DNA of 64,000 bases from Desulfatirhabdium butyrativorans DSM 18734 (GTDB taxonomy: Bacteria; Desulfobacterota; Desulfobacteria; Desulfobacterales; Desulfatirhabdiaceae), in assembly GCF_000429925.1 (NCBI RefSeq), contig NZ_KE386985.1, positions 121,225 to 185,224 on the forward strand, read 5' to 3'. Under the pieces are notes generated by a model. It did no database searches and was not told the origin of the DNA. It was given only the letters and a program-made list of their open reading frames with translations. Positions 8,842 through 15,990 of this stretch are shown here, piece after piece (positions within the stretch are counted from its first letter, which is position 1; the number at the start of each line of letters is the position of its first letter). The position numbers were made by a program, and so were the translations under genes.

Positions 8842-9986
8842 AACCGATACCCATTTTGTTCCTGATCTACGACCTCGAACCCGGAGGCCCCGAGCTTCGG
8901 CTGCTGGATCTGGCGAGGCGGTTTTCCGCCGATTGGCCGATCCATATCTGTGTGACCAGCCGCAAGCTGACCCTTTTGCCCGAATATCTGGCCTGCCCCT
9001 GCAATGTTTCCGTTACCGTCGTCCCTATCCGCAGGGCCTATATGGATTTCGCCGGAGTGATGCGCATCTGGCGATATGTGCGGCGCAACGATATTCGGAT
9101 TGTCAATTCCTATGATATCAAGGGGCTGCTCATTGGCGCCGCCATTCGCGCGATGTCCGGCAACCGGGTGGTGACGGTCCATCATACGGTCGATTTATTG
9201 CATAATTTCAGCCTGCTGCAGAAGTGGGCGTTGGCCGTGCTGCTGAAAACGACGAGCGCCTCGCTGTGCAATGCGCACTATATCCGGCGATTCATCGAAA
9301 ACACCTATGTGCCGGCCGGGCGCATCCATGTCATTCACAATGGCATCGACAGTGTACTTTTCCGGAAAGACTTGACTTCACGAACGCACTATAGGACAAG
9401 ATACGACATCGACGATGCGGAAACCCTCATCGGCACAGTCGCCAATTTCCGGGAAGAAAAGAATTATCCCTTCCTGTTTCAGGCGTTCATCCGGGTTCGG
9501 CAACAGTATCCGAAGGTCCGGTTGATGTGTGTCGGTGGCGGGCCGGACTTCCTGCGGCTCAAAGCCCTGGCGGAATCGATGGGGTTGCGGGACGTGATTT
9601 TTACAGGCTATGTTCAGGATGTGGCAGGCCATCTTTCCGCAATGGATCTGTTTGTGTTCTGCTCCCTGCACGAAGGGCTGCCCAACGCCATCCTTCAGGC
9701 CATGAGCATGCCCCTTCCCATCGTGAGTTCCGCGGTCGGGGGAATCTGTGAGCTGATATCGGATGGCAGGGAAGGGCTGCTCGTTGCCGCCGATCATATG
9801 GATGACTTTCTGAGCGCCGTTTCCGATCTTCTCGAGCATGGGCAAAAGGCCCAGTGGCTGGCCGGCAATGCGCGGCAAAAAATTCTGGAATCTTTTTCCA
9901 TCGAAATCATGGTGGAGCGTTATGAGCAATTTTTTCGTCAGGTCGTCGCTGCAGCCCGATCTGGGCTAAAGGAGCCGCTGTCGTGA
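8838..9986 (+). CDS. Glycosyltransferase family 4 (GT-B fold)
   Basis: This 382-residue protein opens with LIYDLEPGGPELRLLDLARR, the glycine-rich N-terminal loop of GT4 enzymes. The C-terminal half has the donor site: GTVANFREEKNYPFLFQAF, VGGGPDF, then FVFCSLHEGLPNAILQAMSM with the ExxxxxxxE pattern. Such retaining enzymes build cell-surface glycans. Its ATG overlaps the GT2 stop by 4 bases, and its own stop overlaps the MlaE start. The sugar donor cannot be read from sequence. Confidence 0.88.
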   Translation: MKPIPILFLIYDLEPGGPELRLLDLARRFSADWPIHICVTSRKLTLLPEYLACPCNVSVTVVPIRRAYMDFAGVMRIWRYVRRNDIRIVNSYDIKGLLIGAAIRAMSGNRVVTVHHTVDLLHNFSLLQKWALAVLLKTTSASLCNAHYIRRFIENTYVPAGRIHVIHNGIDSVLFRKDLTSRTHYRTRYDIDDAETLIGTVANFREEKNYPFLFQAFIRVRQQYPKVRLMCVGGGPDFLRLKALAESMGLRDVIFTGYVQDVAGHLSAMDLFVFCSLHEGLPNAILQAMSMPLPIVSSAVGGICELISDGREGLLVAADHMDDFLSAVSDLLEHGQKAQWLAGNARQKILESFSIEIMVERYEQFFRQVVAAARSGLKEPLS

Positions 9987-10789
9987 ATACGATGAATGCC
10001 TTTGTTGTACAACCCCTTGCCGCACTGGGCCGTTCCGTCATTCATCCCGTCCAGGAGATGGGACGAATGGCCATTTTTCTGTTCCAAGGCCTGATTCACA
10101 TGTTTTCCTGGCCGATCCAGGTTTTCAAGATTGTGGAACAGACCTATTTCATCGGCATGAAATCCGTTTTTGTCATTTTGCTGACTGGCGCGTTTACCGG
10201 CATGGTTCTGGGGCTTCAGGGCTATTATACCCTGGTGAAATTCGGTTCGGAAGGCTTGCTGGGAGCGGCGGTGGCGCTGACCATGATCCGGGAGATGGGA
10301 CCGGTGCTGACGGCGATCATGATCATCGGGCGGGCGGGATCGGCAATGGCTGCCGAGATCGGCATCATGCGTATCTCCGAACAGATCGATGCCCTCGAAA
10401 CCATGAACATCAACCCCATCCGGTTTCTGGTCAGTCCCCGGATCGCCGCATCCCTGATCAGTTTTCCGCTCCTGACGGCACTCTTCGACGTCATCGGCAT
10501 CATCGGCGGGTATCTGACCGGTTCCCTGCTTTTGGGTATCAATTCCGGAATCTATTTCGCCAGGGTGGAATCGAGCGTGGAAATGGTGGATGTCAACGGC
10601 GGATTCATCAAAGCCCTGGTTTTTGCCGTCATCGTCGCCATGGTTTGCTGCTATCAGGGGTATATGACCCATACCCGGCCCGGAGGATTCGGATCGAAAG
10701 GGGTGAGCCTTTCCACGACATCGGCCGTCGTCATGTCCTGCGTGCTGGTGCTGGTTTTCGATTATGTGCTGACGTCCTTTCTCCTATAG
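9983..10789 (+). CDS. mlaE: MlaE-family ABC transporter permease
   Basis: This 268-residue membrane protein carries the MlaE (PF02405) hallmarks: GAFTGMVLGLQGYYTL, MIREMGPVLTAIMIIGRAGSAMAAEIG, EQIDALETMNINP and several hydrophobic spans. MlaE is the permease of the Mla system, which moves phospholipids between inner and outer membranes. The GTG at 9983 is chosen because AAAGGAG at 9968-9974 lies 8 bases before it and it overlaps the GT4 stop. No MlaF ATPase or MlaD protein follows: the next 430 bases are gene-free. The permease is therefore an orphan within this window, tied to glycosyltransferases. Confidence 0.9.
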   Translation: MNTMNAFVVQPLAALGRSVIHPVQEMGRMAIFLFQGLIHMFSWPIQVFKIVEQTYFIGMKSVFVILLTGAFTGMVLGLQGYYTLVKFGSEGLLGAAVALTMIREMGPVLTAIMIIGRAGSAMAAEIGIMRISEQIDALETMNINPIRFLVSPRIAASLISFPLLTALFDVIGIIGGYLTGSLLLGINSGIYFARVESSVEMVDVNGGFIKALVFAVIVAMVCCYQGYMTHTRPGGFGSKGVSLSTTSAVVMSCVLVLVFDYVLTSFLL

Positions 10790-10814
10790 TTCTTGGTGTT
10801 CACAAATCGGGAAT

Positions 10815-10836
10815 GCGGTTCAAATATTTGAACCGC
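10815..10836. other. Perfect 22-base palindrome after mlaE
   Basis: The half-site GCGGTTCAAAT is followed directly by its exact reverse complement. It lies 26 bases after the mlaE stop. No T-run follows, so it is either a weak or Rho-assisted 3' end structure or a dimeric operator. The rest of the 10790-11222 gap is described under the sigma-54 promoter and small RNA entries. Confidence 0.5.
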
Positions 10837-10942
10837 TGGCTATTGTAGAAATAAGCTGTAATGTTATGTTGTTATCATGATTCTTTCGGCGTATCCCGTT
10901 TCGGGAGGTTCAAAATTATAAATCCATCGGGGAATTCCACGC

Positions 10943-11035
10943 TGCAGGAATATACAGATATTGCAAGAACAGATTGATATGACAGGCTTTTAAAAATATT
11001 TGTTTCCTGATCCGAGACTTGGCACATGCATTGCA
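10943..11035 (+). promoter_or_regulatory. Sigma-54 promoter with possible upstream activator site
   Basis: TGGCAC at 11020-11025, five bases, then TTGCA at 11031-11035 match the -24/-12 sigma-54 consensus (TGGCAC-N5-TTGCW) exactly in sequence and spacing. Transcription should start near 11046. About 90 bases upstream, TGCAGGAATAT-ACAG-ATATTGCA (10943-10965) is an imperfect dyad that could bind an NtrC-type activator. One such activator is encoded at 57099-58445, but its target is unknown. Confidence 0.6.
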
Positions 11036-11045
11036 TATTCCTTTT

Positions 11046-11124
11046 GCAACCTAATAATTCTTCATCTTTTTCCTCCTTTTTGCAAACGACCGACGGGTGG
11101 CTAACCCGGCGGTCGTTTTGTTTT
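11046..11124 (+). ncRNA. Candidate short sigma-54-dependent RNA with CU-rich tract
   Basis: Between the sigma-54 promoter and an intrinsic terminator there is room for an RNA of about 80 bases with no plausible coding frame. Its 5' half is unpaired-looking and CU-rich, with TTTTTCCTCCTTTTT at about 11067-11081, complementary to Shine-Dalgarno sequences. CTTTTGCAACC and CTTTTTGCAAAC flank this tract as a direct repeat. A strong hairpin and T-run close the RNA. This layout (seed tract plus terminator) is typical of regulatory RNAs. Alternatively it is a prematurely terminated leader of the downstream FAH-family gene. Confidence 0.4.
11087..11124 (+). terminator. Intrinsic terminator upstream of FAH-family gene
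   Basis: CGACCGACGGGT (from 11087) pairs with ACCCGGCGGTCG around a short GGCTA loop, with one internal mismatch. It is followed by TTTTGTTTT. It ends transcripts arriving from the sigma-54 promoter at 11020. Confidence 0.75.
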
Positions 11125-11222
11125 GGCGCCATCCCCATTTCCATGATTCCAAAATTCGGGCGATTTGCCCGCAAGGGCATGATGCATTTCGATATCCGGG
11201 ATATTGAAGGAGTGTATTGCCG

Positions 11223-12089
11223 ATGAAACTGGTCCGTTTTATCGACGGAAACGGCGTTCGTCCGGGATTGTGGACGGAAAAAGGCCTGATCGATCTGAGA
11301 GCCGTATTCCCCGAAATCCCCGACATCGGTCAGACGTTTTTTGAACAGGGATGGCTTGATCGGCTTCGGGAGCGGTCCATCGATGGGCCTGCCGTTCAGG
11401 CGCGATTGAGCTATCCGGTTGTCTCTCCAGGCAAAATCATCTGTCTGGGGAAAAACTATGCCGAACATGCCAAGGAAGGCGGTTTCGAGGCACCATCGAG
11501 GCCGCTGCTCTTTGCCAAGGCCTCCAGCGCGTTGAACGGGCCTTACGATCCCATTTTGTTACCGTCCAGCAGCAGGGATGTGGATTGGGAAGTGGAGCTT
11601 GCCCTGATCATCGGAAAACGATGCAAGCGCATGAGCAGAGCCCATGCCCTGGATGTGGTGGCCGGCGTGAGCATTTTGAACGATGTTTCGGCGCGGCATG
11701 CGCAGTTCGCCGATTCCCAGTGGTTTCGCGGCAAATCCTTCGATACGTTTGCACCCATGGGGCCTTTTCTCGTTACGCTGGATGAAATTGGGGATATCGG
11801 CAATCTCCGCCTGGAAACGATCGTCAATGGCATCACGATGCAGGACGGAACCACGCGGGATCTCATCTTCGACATTCCCACACTCATCGAGAACATCAGC
11901 GAGGATATCACCTTGATGCCCGCAGACATTATTTCAACCGGAACACCGGCAGGCGTCGGATTTTTCCGGAACCCGCCGATTGTCCTGAAGGAAGGGGATG
12001 TCGTCGAGTGCCGCATTTCGGGATTGGGTGCGCTGGTGAACCGGGTGATTGCAGAGGGAACCGCCCCTTCCAAATTGCCATCAAAATGA
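11223..12089 (+). CDS. Fumarylacetoacetate hydrolase family protein
   Basis: This 288-residue protein has a short N-terminal domain and a C-terminal FAH fold (from about residue 65). ICLGKNYAEHAKE and DVDWEVELALIIG carry the metal-binding acidic residues; FDTFAPMGPF and ISTGTPAGVGF are conserved signature segments. Members hydrolyse acylpyruvates or isomerise 2-hydroxyhepta-2,4-diene-dioates in aromatic degradation, or decarboxylate oxaloacetate; the substrate cannot be chosen from sequence. The ATG at 11223 is preferred (GAAGGAG at 11206-11212). No other catabolic gene is adjacent. The small RNA candidate and its terminator lie in front of it. Confidence 0.88.
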   Translation: MKLVRFIDGNGVRPGLWTEKGLIDLRAVFPEIPDIGQTFFEQGWLDRLRERSIDGPAVQARLSYPVVSPGKIICLGKNYAEHAKEGGFEAPSRPLLFAKASSALNGPYDPILLPSSSRDVDWEVELALIIGKRCKRMSRAHALDVVAGVSILNDVSARHAQFADSQWFRGKSFDTFAPMGPFLVTLDEIGDIGNLRLETIVNGITMQDGTTRDLIFDIPTLIENISEDITLMPADIISTGTPAGVGFFRNPPIVLKEGDVVECRISGLGALVNRVIAEGTAPSKLPSK

Positions 12090-12090
12090 T

Positions 12091-12217
12091 ATTCCAGCCA
12101 GTATTCGAGCGGAGACCGCGCAAGCAAGCGGGCAGCGACGAGACCGTATAGTGAGTGCGTCGAATCGAAGCGCTGCGAGACTGCCAAAGGCATCCATTCG
12201 AATGCGAACTGGAATCA
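12091..12217. repeat. TTCCAGC inverted-repeat element, second copy
   Basis: ATTCCAGCCAGTATTCGAGCG at the left is matched imperfectly by an inverse end, CATTCGAATGCGAACTGGAAT, at 12195-12215. The left side (TCAAAATG, then TTCC, ATTCGA and CGGAGAC) is clearly related to the element at 4984-5071. The right end overlaps the stop codon (12215-12217) of the radical SAM gene. Confidence 0.55.
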
Positions 12218-13384
12218 GATGTATTGATCGACCATTTCACAGATCATCCGGTCGATGCCATCCTTGCCCTGCTTTTCTTCGATGTCCTGAACCAGTCGCT
12301 CGATTCGGGTTGTGGTGGCCCGGTCCCGGTACATGTCCTCGATGGTGCGGAATGCCCCGCCTCTGCGGCCCACCCTGAAAATCAGGCGATCCTTTTCGGG
12401 GAGCTGCAGATAGCGATCGATTATCGCAAGCATGCGTTCCTTGTCTTGCGGGAGCTTGCCGCTGACGTCTTCGAGCAGATTCATGATGTGATCGCTGGTG
12501 AGGGTGCTGTGTATCCCATCGAGCGACGAGACAAAGAGGCGGATTTCCGCTGCGACGGCGTCATCGGTTTGCATCTGAAAACTGCCGTCCTGAAGTTTGG
12601 CATACAGGGGGACCCTTTTTGGAACCCGAAGGCTGCGGAGCCGGATGAAATGCGGGTCGATGGCATTCAACACCCTGGCGGTCTCCAGCGCATGCTCCCG
12701 CCACAATTGCCGCCCGCCCAGTCCGGGCATGACATATTCGGAAACTTCCATGCCTGCTTCCTTGAGCTTTCTGCCCGCCTCGATATGTTGCTGAGCGCTT
12801 ACCCCTTTCTGGATCAGCTTCAGAACGGCATCGCTTCCGGATTCCAGGCCGATGTGCACGCGATCGAGGCCGGCTTCACGAATCGATTTGAGCGCCTCGA
12901 GCGTCTTGCGGATGATGGTGCGGGATCGGGAATAGGTTGTTACCCGGGATATATCCGGAAACTGTTCCCGGAGAAATCGCAGCACCTCGAGCAAGTCTTC
13001 GGTCCGCATGACGAGATTGTCGGCATCCTGGAGAAAAACGGCTCCTGTTCCATAATAGAGCCACATGGCCATCGACTGGTAACAATGGCTGTATCTGTTA
13101 TTTCCCCAGATCGAGCCGATCACTTGATCATTCACTGCTCCGGCCTTCCCCATTTTCCAGGAAAGTTGGCGGATATCATCCACGATGGCCCGGGCTGTGC
13201 GAATATCGGTCTTGATTTCATCGATTGTTCGCAGGGAAAACTTCCGGTTCTTGTAAACCGGGCAGAACAGACACCGGTTCCAGGGACAATTGCGGGTGAT
13301 GCGCAGCAGAAGACTCTGGCTCTCGTTGGGCGGCCGGATGGGGCCTTGCTCGAATTCGGCTTTTTCGATGGATTGAGTGCTCAT
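12215..13384 (-). CDS. Radical SAM protein with CX4CX2C cluster motif
   Basis: This 389-residue protein starts at the ATG with CAAAGGAG placed 11 bases before it. The cluster motif RNCPWNRCLFCPVY has spacing Cx4CxxC instead of the usual CxxxCxxC. DRVHIGLESGSD and EYVMPGLGG are typical of the radical SAM barrel after the cluster, resembling the Elp3/HemW-like group. The C-terminal part (after about residue 290) is helical. The reaction is unknown. It stands alone between the FAH gene and a small exported protein. Its stop codon is formed at the edge of a dispersed repeat. Confidence 0.85.
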   Translation of the reverse strand: MSTQSIEKAEFEQGPIRPPNESQSLLLRITRNCPWNRCLFCPVYKNRKFSLRTIDEIKTDIRTARAIVDDIRQLSWKMGKAGAVNDQVIGSIWGNNRYSHCYQSMAMWLYYGTGAVFLQDADNLVMRTEDLLEVLRFLREQFPDISRVTTYSRSRTIIRKTLEALKSIREAGLDRVHIGLESGSDAVLKLIQKGVSAQQHIEAGRKLKEAGMEVSEYVMPGLGGRQLWREHALETARVLNAIDPHFIRLRSLRVPKRVPLYAKLQDGSFQMQTDDAVAAEIRLFVSSLDGIHSTLTSDHIMNLLEDVSGKLPQDKERMLAIIDRYLQLPEKDRLIFRVGRRGGAFRTIEDMYRDRATTTRIERLVQDIEEKQGKDGIDRMICEMVDQYI

Positions 13385-13430
13385 GTGGCTTTCTCCTTTG
13401 ATCATTGGCATGCCTTTGGTGCAGAGTGCT

Positions 13431-13483
13431 GCCTGCCCTCCGGCTCATATTGTGCTCAAAACCGGGTTTCCGTTCAGACACGA
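13431..13483 (-). repeat. Half copy of TGCCTGAACGG MITE
   Basis: Read on the minus strand it begins TCGTGTCTGAACGGAAACCC and continues with GAGCCGGAGGGCAGGC, as in the left halves at 17661 and 55308. The right half is missing. It lies upstream of the radical SAM start. Confidence 0.55.
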
Positions 13484-13618
13484 TGTAGCCTGGATATTGA
13501 AGAAGATAACGACAACATCGTTTCCGCACAACAGCCCATTGCCTGCCGAATGAAAATTTCGTAAAAAGGGCTTCCCAATGCGATTCTATCGATGCGATCG
13601 AGAAAGGAGCGTCATGTG

Positions 13619-14077
13619 ATGAACAACAGGTTTTCAGAATGGCATGCTGTTTGGCTGATTCTTGGGTTTCTGATGATAACCGACCCAGTCTGGTCATCGG
13701 ATTCCATTGTCGGATGGACAACGTCTGAAACGGTAGTGAGCGACGGCAAGAAAACCATTTCATCGGAAACGATCCAGCCGATCTATATGGCCCCGGATAT
13801 CGGGAAATACATCCTGATCGACGGAAAGCGTTATGTGGCATCTGGAGATCATCGTTTCGTTCTTCAGCGACGAATGCCATCACCCGCGCAGGATGCTTCC
13901 GAAAGCACTTCCGTTGAACACCATCGATCCAAAAAACACCATCATCACAGCAAAGACAAAAAAGAATCGGAAGACTGGAAGCGCATCGATGCCGAACGGA
14001 ATGATTCCATGACGCCTTCCCAGAAAATCTACCGGGACATCAAGAAGAAAAGCTATCCCGAGCTTTTCGAAAAATAG
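13619..14077 (+). CDS. Hypothetical exported protein with His-rich segment
   Basis: I do not recognise a family. This 152-residue protein starts at the ATG with AAAGGAG at 13603-13609. Residues 1-27 look like a signal peptide (hydrophobic core AVWLILGFLMI, cleavage probably after VWS). A short beta-rich part follows, with two repeated-looking strands (YILIDGKRYVAS). Around residue 100 a cluster reads SKKHHHHSKDKK, then a charged tail ending in KSYPELFEK. The His/Lys cluster might bind metal, but that is conjecture. It is convergent with manA (50-base gap). Confidence 0.6.
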   Translation: MNNRFSEWHAVWLILGFLMITDPVWSSDSIVGWTTSETVVSDGKKTISSETIQPIYMAPDIGKYILIDGKRYVASGDHRFVLQRRMPSPAQDASESTSVEHHRSKKHHHHSKDKKESEDWKRIDAERNDSMTPSQKIYRDIKKKSYPELFEK

Positions 14078-14126
14078 GTTTGCATCCCCTGTTCACCCGA
14101 TGCCAACGATGTGTATGGCTGGTTTT

Positions 14127-15332
14127 TCAGGGAACCACGGCTCGAAACAGGCGGCCTGAGCCTTTGAGACGAATCGCGGAACAATCCGGCATGACCAGAA
14201 AGGACGTTCCCTTCCCGATGACCAGATTCGATGCGCCAGCCGATTCCGTTCGAGCCGCAAGGCTTCCCCGGGTACACAGAAAGATCTCGATGCCACCGGT
14301 GCAGGATAGATCGACGGATGTGGCGCCATCCAGATCGATCCGCGACAATCGGAATTCCGCAGCGGGAGCCGGATAAATGCTTTCGAACGTATCGAGCGCT
14401 TGGGCCTGCAGGGGCGAAACCCGGGAAGGCGAGAAATTGACGATGCTTGCCAATGTCTCGATATCGATATGTTTCGGCGTGAGTCCTCCCCGGACCACAT
14501 TGTCGGAATTGGCCATGATCTCGATAGCCGTCCCTTCGAGATAGGCATGGAGCGTGTTGGGGGGCAGGAAGAGCGCTTGGCCGGGTTCCAGGCAGATGAC
14601 ATTCAGGAAAAGCGGCGCGAGGCACCCGATATCCGATGGATAGGCCATCAACAGCTTTCCGATCCACTCGGATATCGATGCCGGAAGCGCCCGGGATTCG
14701 ACTTGCTGCCGCAGGGCGGTCAGAACCATTTCCTTGCGGTGCGGATCGAGCTCGAGAAGCGTCCGGAAAAGCATGCGCAGCCCTGAAGCCTCATCGGCGG
14801 CATGGACCAAGGCGTTCCATTCTTCATGCAGCAGCGCGGAAAATGGCTCTACATTCGCGAGAACGGCATCGATTGAACGGAAGCCGCACATGGCCCAGAA
14901 AGGTGTCAACGCGCAGACGCATTCCGGCTTGGGGTTGGGATCCTTATAGGTTCTCCGGGGATCATCGACTGCCATTCCGCGGGCATTTTCCGACTGAAAT
15001 CCGGAGATTGCCTGATGCCGATCCGGGTGCGCCTGGATGGATAGCGGCCGGGATGCCGCAAGCACCTTCATCAGAAACGGCAGCTCCCCGCCGTAACGGG
15101 AAAATACGCGCTGGCCCAGATACCGCTCCGGTTGTTCGAAAATCAGCTGCAGCAACGAAACCCAGGCATTCCCTTGCCGAAGCTCCGAGGAGCCCAACCG
15201 GTGTGCGCCGATCCACATTTCGGCAACGGGGTGCCCCGGGATGACGGGAATCCCCAATAATTCGGGAATGGCGCTATCCGAGCCCCATGCATAAGGCTTG
15301 AGCGGATTTTTCAGGATGGCCAGCTTATCCAC
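14127..15332 (-). CDS. manA: Mannose-6-phosphate isomerase, class I
   Basis: This zinc enzyme interconverts mannose 6-phosphate and fructose 6-phosphate, feeding GDP-mannose and glycan synthesis. NPLKPYAWGS opens the protein. LSIQAHPD carries zinc ligands, KPECVCAL holds the conserved Glu, and LPPNTLHAYLEGTAIEIMANSDNVVRGGLTPKH includes the last zinc His and the catalytic Arg region. Length about 400 residues fits class I. I prefer a GTG start at 15330-15332 because AAAGGA sits 6 bases upstream and the family homology begins there; an ATG at 15413 would add 27 unusual residues. Confidence 0.92.
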   Translation of the reverse strand: MDKLAILKNPLKPYAWGSDSAIPELLGIPVIPGHPVAEMWIGAHRLGSSELRQGNAWVSLLQLIFEQPERYLGQRVFSRYGGELPFLMKVLAASRPLSIQAHPDRHQAISGFQSENARGMAVDDPRRTYKDPNPKPECVCALTPFWAMCGFRSIDAVLANVEPFSALLHEEWNALVHAADEASGLRMLFRTLLELDPHRKEMVLTALRQQVESRALPASISEWIGKLLMAYPSDIGCLAPLFLNVICLEPGQALFLPPNTLHAYLEGTAIEIMANSDNVVRGGLTPKHIDIETLASIVNFSPSRVSPLQAQALDTFESIYPAPAAEFRLSRIDLDGATSVDLSCTGGIEIFLCTRGSLAARTESAGASNLVIGKGTSFLVMPDCSAIRLKGSGRLFRAVVP

Positions 15333-15631
15333 AACGAATCCTTTCCGTGGTTCGGTCGTTTTCAATCGGGAAAATGTTCCTTTTCGCCCGTTCAATGAAA
15401 GTCGGAAACCCATTTTTCACTGTACGCCCAAGTCCGAATTGCCGTCTGATTCAGTATCTTGTTCATTCCTCTGGATCAAGCCAAAACTTTGCCAGGAGAT
15501 GGAAACCGGCAAAATTCCTTTCACGAACCATTCTCCATGCGGTTCGAGAACGGCAGCCTTGACAAGGCATTGTCCCTTTGAGAAAGTCATCCGGGCTCGA
15601 TCGTGAAAGAAAATCGAAAAGGAGATGGATC

Positions 15632-15990
15632 ATGGCAGGTAACAAGTGGTTGCACCAGTCGGCAATTGTTCTTCTCGGAATCTGTTTCATGGCGGGTCAT
15701 ACTGTCTTTGCCGCCTCATCGGTTCGGATGCCAAAGGCGGTCAAACTGCTCGATATGACCTATGTTTTCGATGAACATACCATTTATTGGCCTACTGCGG
15801 AACCGTTCAAACTGCAAAAACAGCAATGGCGGATACTGGAAGGCGGCTGGTGGTATGCTTCGAATCTGTACGGCGCATCCGAACATGGGGGCACACACGT
15901 GGATGCGCCCATTCATTTCGCTGAAAAAGGAAGGACGATCGATCAGGTTCCATTGGCGGAATGGGTCGGACCGGCTGGCCTTCCGCCGAT
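15632..15990 (+). pseudogene. Cyclase/kynurenine formamidase-like exported protein, 3' truncated
   Basis: The start has a good AAAAGGAGAT site. A signal peptide (LLGICFMAGHTVFAAS) is followed by the start of a PF04199 metal-dependent cyclase: LLDMTYVFDEHTIYWP, YGASEHGGTHVDAPIHF with the HGGTHVDAPxHF zinc motif, then RTIDQVPLAEWVGPA. Resemblance stops there. The frame runs on to 16288 only as the antisense of the convergent kinase gene. Family members usually continue for 100-150 residues, so the C-terminal half has been lost. It is probably non-functional, although the zinc motif is intact. Confidence 0.75.

Noticed and set aside
11040-11124. A c-di-GMP or other known riboswitch upstream of the FAH gene
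   Set aside because: Only a terminator hairpin with a CU-rich tract is visible; none of the conserved core segments of known riboswitches could be recognised.
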